DNA from: Gammaproteobacteria bacterium
Lineage (GTDB): Bacteria; Pseudomonadota; Gammaproteobacteria; GCA-001735895
DNA length: 6,308 nucleotides
NCBI GenBank assembly: GCA_029288195.1
Contig: JARFPR010000206.1
Span: 1 to 6,308 of the forward strand
Reading direction: 5' to 3'
Under the pieces are notes generated by a model. It was not told the DNA's origin. It did no database searches and saw only the letters and a program-made list of their open reading frames with translations. Positions within the stretch are counted from its first letter, which is position 1. Each line of letters starts with the position of its first letter. The position numbers and the translations under genes are program-made. Shown piece by piece: positions 5,325-6,308 of this stretch.

Positions 5325-6308
5325 ATGGAACAAGGGCTATTGCAACTCTGGGCATCGACCGGGTTGTACAATTTCACCTTCGGCCAGGTGGCCATGATCG
5401 TGGTGGGAGGCCTGCTCATCTTCCTCGCAATCCACAAGGGCTTCGAGCCCCTGTTACTGATTCCGATCGGCTTCGGCGGCATTCTTGCCAACATTCCGGT
5501 TGCGGCCATTGCCGGCCCTGATGGCCTGCTCGGCATTCTCTACCAGGCCGGAATCGAAACCGGCGTGTTTCCACTGCTGATCTTTATGGGTGTCGGCGCG
5601 ATGACCGATTTCGGGCCATTGCTGGCACGGCCCAGCCTGATGATCCTCGGCGCCGCGGCCCAGTTCGGTATTTTCTTTACCCTGTTTGGCGCGATCGCCA
5701 TGAACCTGATACCCGGCATTGAATTCAGCATGGCCGACGCGGCCGCAATTGCGATCATTGGTGGCGCCGATGGCCCGACCGCGATTTATGTCGGCTCGCG
5801 CCTGGCGCCCGACCTGCTCGGTGCGATAGCGGTTGCAGCTTATTCGTACATGGCGCTGGTGCCGATCATCCAGCCACCAATCATGAAATTGCTAACCACC
5901 GAGGAAGAGCGCAAGACCAAGATGACGCAACTGCGCAAGGTCTCGAAACTGGAAAGAATCCTGTTCCCGCTGATCCTGCTGTTGGTGACGTTACTGCTAT
6001 TACCCTCGGCAACACCGTTGGTAGGGATGCTTTGCTTCGGCAACCTTTTGAAAGAAAGCGGTGTGGTCGATCGTCTGAGCAACACCGCGCAAAACGAATT
6101 GATCAATATCGTCACTATTTTTCTCGGGCTCTCGGTCGGCTCCAAGCTCGCAGCAGACAAGTTCCTAAGCGCTGAGACCCTCGGCATTTTGCTACTCGGT
6201 ATGGTCGCATTTTCGATTGGAACCGCGGCCGGCCTGATCATGGGTAAAATCATGTACCGGGTTACCGGTAAATCGGTCAATCCGCTGATTGGGGCCGCCG
6301 GCGTATCA
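5325..6308 (+). CDS. oadB: Na+-pumping oxaloacetate decarboxylase, beta subunit (3' end outside window)
   Basis: This integral membrane subunit decarboxylates carboxybiotin and couples it to Na+ export. The ATG at 5325 lies 5 nt after the oadA stop. The frame stays open for 328 codons to the window edge; about 50 residues are missing, judging from relatives. Diagnostic segments in order are 'GFEPLLLIPIGFGG', 'FMGVGAMTDFGPLLA', 'GGADGPTAIY', 'AAYSYMALVPIIQPPIMK', 'NIVTIFLGLSVGSKL' and 'NPLIGAAGVS' at the very edge. Residues linked to Na+ and proton handling in the Klebsiella protein are all present, with a constant offset of 54: Asp149 (D203), Tyr175 (Y229), Asn319 (N373), Gly323 (G377) and Ser328 (S382). 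The Arg389 counterpart lies beyond the edge. The offset comes from a missing segment between 'ILANIP' and 'GILYQAG', so this is the short form of the subunit. Methylmalonyl-CoA or glutaconyl-CoA decarboxylase beta chains are similar, but the neighbouring OadA fixes oxaloacetate as substrate. Confidence 0.95.
   Translation, partial: MEQGLLQLWASTGLYNFTFGQVAMIVVGGLLIFLAIHKGFEPLLLIPIGFGGILANIPVAAIAGPDGLLGILYQAGIETGVFPLLIFMGVGAMTDFGPLLARPSLMILGAAAQFGIFFTLFGAIAMNLIPGIEFSMADAAAIAIIGGADGPTAIYVGSRLAPDLLGAIAVAAYSYMALVPIIQPPIMKLLTTEEERKTKMTQLRKVSKLERILFPLILLLVTLLLLPSATPLVGMLCFGNLLKESGVVDRLSNTAQNELINIVTIFLGLSVGSKLAADKFLSAETLGILLLGMVAFSIGTAAGLIMGKIMYRVTGKSVNPLIGAAGVS

Noticed and set aside
4411..5355. Open frame of 314 codons on the minus strand inside oadA
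   Set aside because: It is fully antisense to oadA, has low-complexity Arg/Gly/Cys-rich stretches opposite the Ala/Pro linkers, and has no family resemblance.
5840..6280. Open frame of 146 codons on the minus strand opposite oadB
   Set aside because: The opposite strand encodes conserved OadB motifs throughout; the Ser/Ile-rich antisense product is a shadow.

Overview
This is chromosomal DNA that reads like a free-living, probably marine gammaproteobacterium. The evidence is an oadG-oadA-oadB order, Klebsiella/Vibrio-like motifs in the decarboxylase subunits, sigma70-like TATAAT hexamers and moderately GC-rich codon use. The taxonomic call is inference; there is no rRNA or other marker. I see no mobile element, tRNA, CRISPR array or phage gene.

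Layout from left to right. (1) The 3' end of a 2-dehydropantoate 2-reductase gene (panE/apbA family), cut by the left edge, plus strand. (2) A converging minus-strand gene for a ten-helix EamA/DMT-family inner-membrane exporter. (3) A 166-bp divergent intergenic region at 1260-1425. (4) A plus-strand gene for an acetolactate-synthase-like thiamine-pyrophosphate (TPP) enzyme with no regulatory subunit beside it. (5) A compact 120-bp intergenic region at 3160-3279. It holds a weak terminator-like hairpin, two abutting perfect palindromes, two TATAAT hexamers exactly 21 bp apart and a further GC-rich inverted repeat. (6) The oadGAB operon: gamma (73 aa), alpha (603 aa) and beta (328 aa visible, cut by the right edge), with only 6 and 5 nt between the genes.

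How the genes work together. OadA, OadB and OadG form the membrane-bound, biotin-dependent, Na+-pumping oxaloacetate decarboxylase. OadA moves the carboxyl group of oxaloacetate to biotin, and OadB decarboxylates carboxybiotin and uses the energy to export Na+. OadG anchors and assembles the complex. The product is pyruvate, a usual donor substrate of acetolactate-synthase-like TPP enzymes, so a functional link to the gene upstream is possible. However, the dense regulatory region between them suggests oadGAB has its own promoter. The panE fragment and the exporter show no evident link to the pump.

The most notable points are the tandem palindromes laid over the probable oadG promoter, and an OadB about 54 residues shorter before its key aspartate than the Klebsiella protein while keeping every known Na+-pathway residue visible here. 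I found no convincing evidence of a wholly new system; most of the window is ordinary core metabolism.
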